Source: an uncultured Prevotella sp. (lineage in GTDB: Bacteria > Bacteroidota > Bacteroidia > Bacteroidales > Bacteroidaceae). Taken from it: a DNA stretch of 5,068 nt. Where the stretch lies: NCBI GenBank assembly GCA_934254985.1, contig CAKQMS010000067.1, forward strand, positions 1-5,068, read 5' to 3'. Position 1 is the first letter of the stretch, and every line of letters starts with the position of its first letter. Under the pieces are notes generated by a model, which worked only from the letters and a program-made list of their open reading frames with translations, ran no database searches and had not been told where the DNA came from. Below are positions 5,015 through 5,068 of this stretch, in pieces. Made by a program: the position numbers and the translations under genes.

Positions 5015-5068
5015 ATGAAGTTTTTATTTTTTTGCATATTATCTTTGGGGATATTCTCATGTAATATC
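5015..5068 (+). CDS. Lipoprotein, first 18 codons only (runs off the right edge)
   Basis: ATG at 5015 begins MKFLFFCILSLGIFSCNI and stays open to the window end. The short basic start, hydrophobic stretch and Cys16 after LGIFS form a type II signal peptide with a relaxed lipobox, so the product should be a lipid-anchored envelope protein. What follows is outside the window, so the family is unknown. It is the only rightward gene and is divergent from the propeller gene across about 640 bp. Confidence 0.65.
   Translation, partial: MKFLFFCILSLGIFSCNI

Noticed and set aside
1..5068. tRNA, rRNA, CRISPR array or complete insertion sequence
   Set aside because: No cloverleaf-like segment, rRNA-like stretch, regular repeat-spacer series or transposase gene was seen on either strand by eye.

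Overview
The window looks like a stretch of a Bacteroidales chromosome (Prevotella/Bacteroides type). The reasons are AT-rich intergenic DNA, starts without clear Shine-Dalgarno sequences, several TAnnTTTG-type -7 promoter elements, and gene families typical of that order. These families are a stand-alone two-component-regulator-type beta-propeller with a C-terminal tail, an AAA_14/DUF4143-type ATPase remnant, and a lipoprotein with a lipobox. All identifications come from reading the sequence; no database search was run.

Layout. Almost everything is read leftward (minus strand). From the right: the window edge holds the first 18 codons of a rightward lipoprotein gene (5015-5068). About 640 bp of non-coding DNA (4370-5014) carries promoter-like elements for both directions and several inverted repeats. 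Next comes a 673-residue secreted protein with 14 propeller-blade motifs (2348-4369), an 18-codon mini-ORF whose stop abuts the next start (2265-2321), and a 180-residue protein with GIY-YIG-like motifs (1722-2264). A 20-codon mini-ORF (1648-1710) follows, then two hairpins that probably end this transcription unit. A GC-richer non-coding island (about 1321-1486) ends in a strong hairpin. Left of it is an AAA_14-type ATPase pseudogene (799-1103) with its promoter still visible. A second copy of a roughly 41-bp repeat (704-744) then leads into an intact vsr mismatch endonuclease gene (186-686). The left edge holds the N-terminal part of an unidentified gene (1-175) only 10 bp after vsr.

How the parts relate. 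The left half looks like an accessory, decaying patch: an orphan Vsr with no cytosine methyltransferase in view, a broken ATPase and a dispersed repeat. The propeller and GIY-YIG-like genes are probably co-transcribed, but no shared function can be shown. I found no convincing new multi-gene system. The most notable items are the ATPase pseudogene, whose nonsense codon lies exactly at the Walker A lysine, the two repeat copies around it, and the GC-rich island with a possible promoter at its edge.
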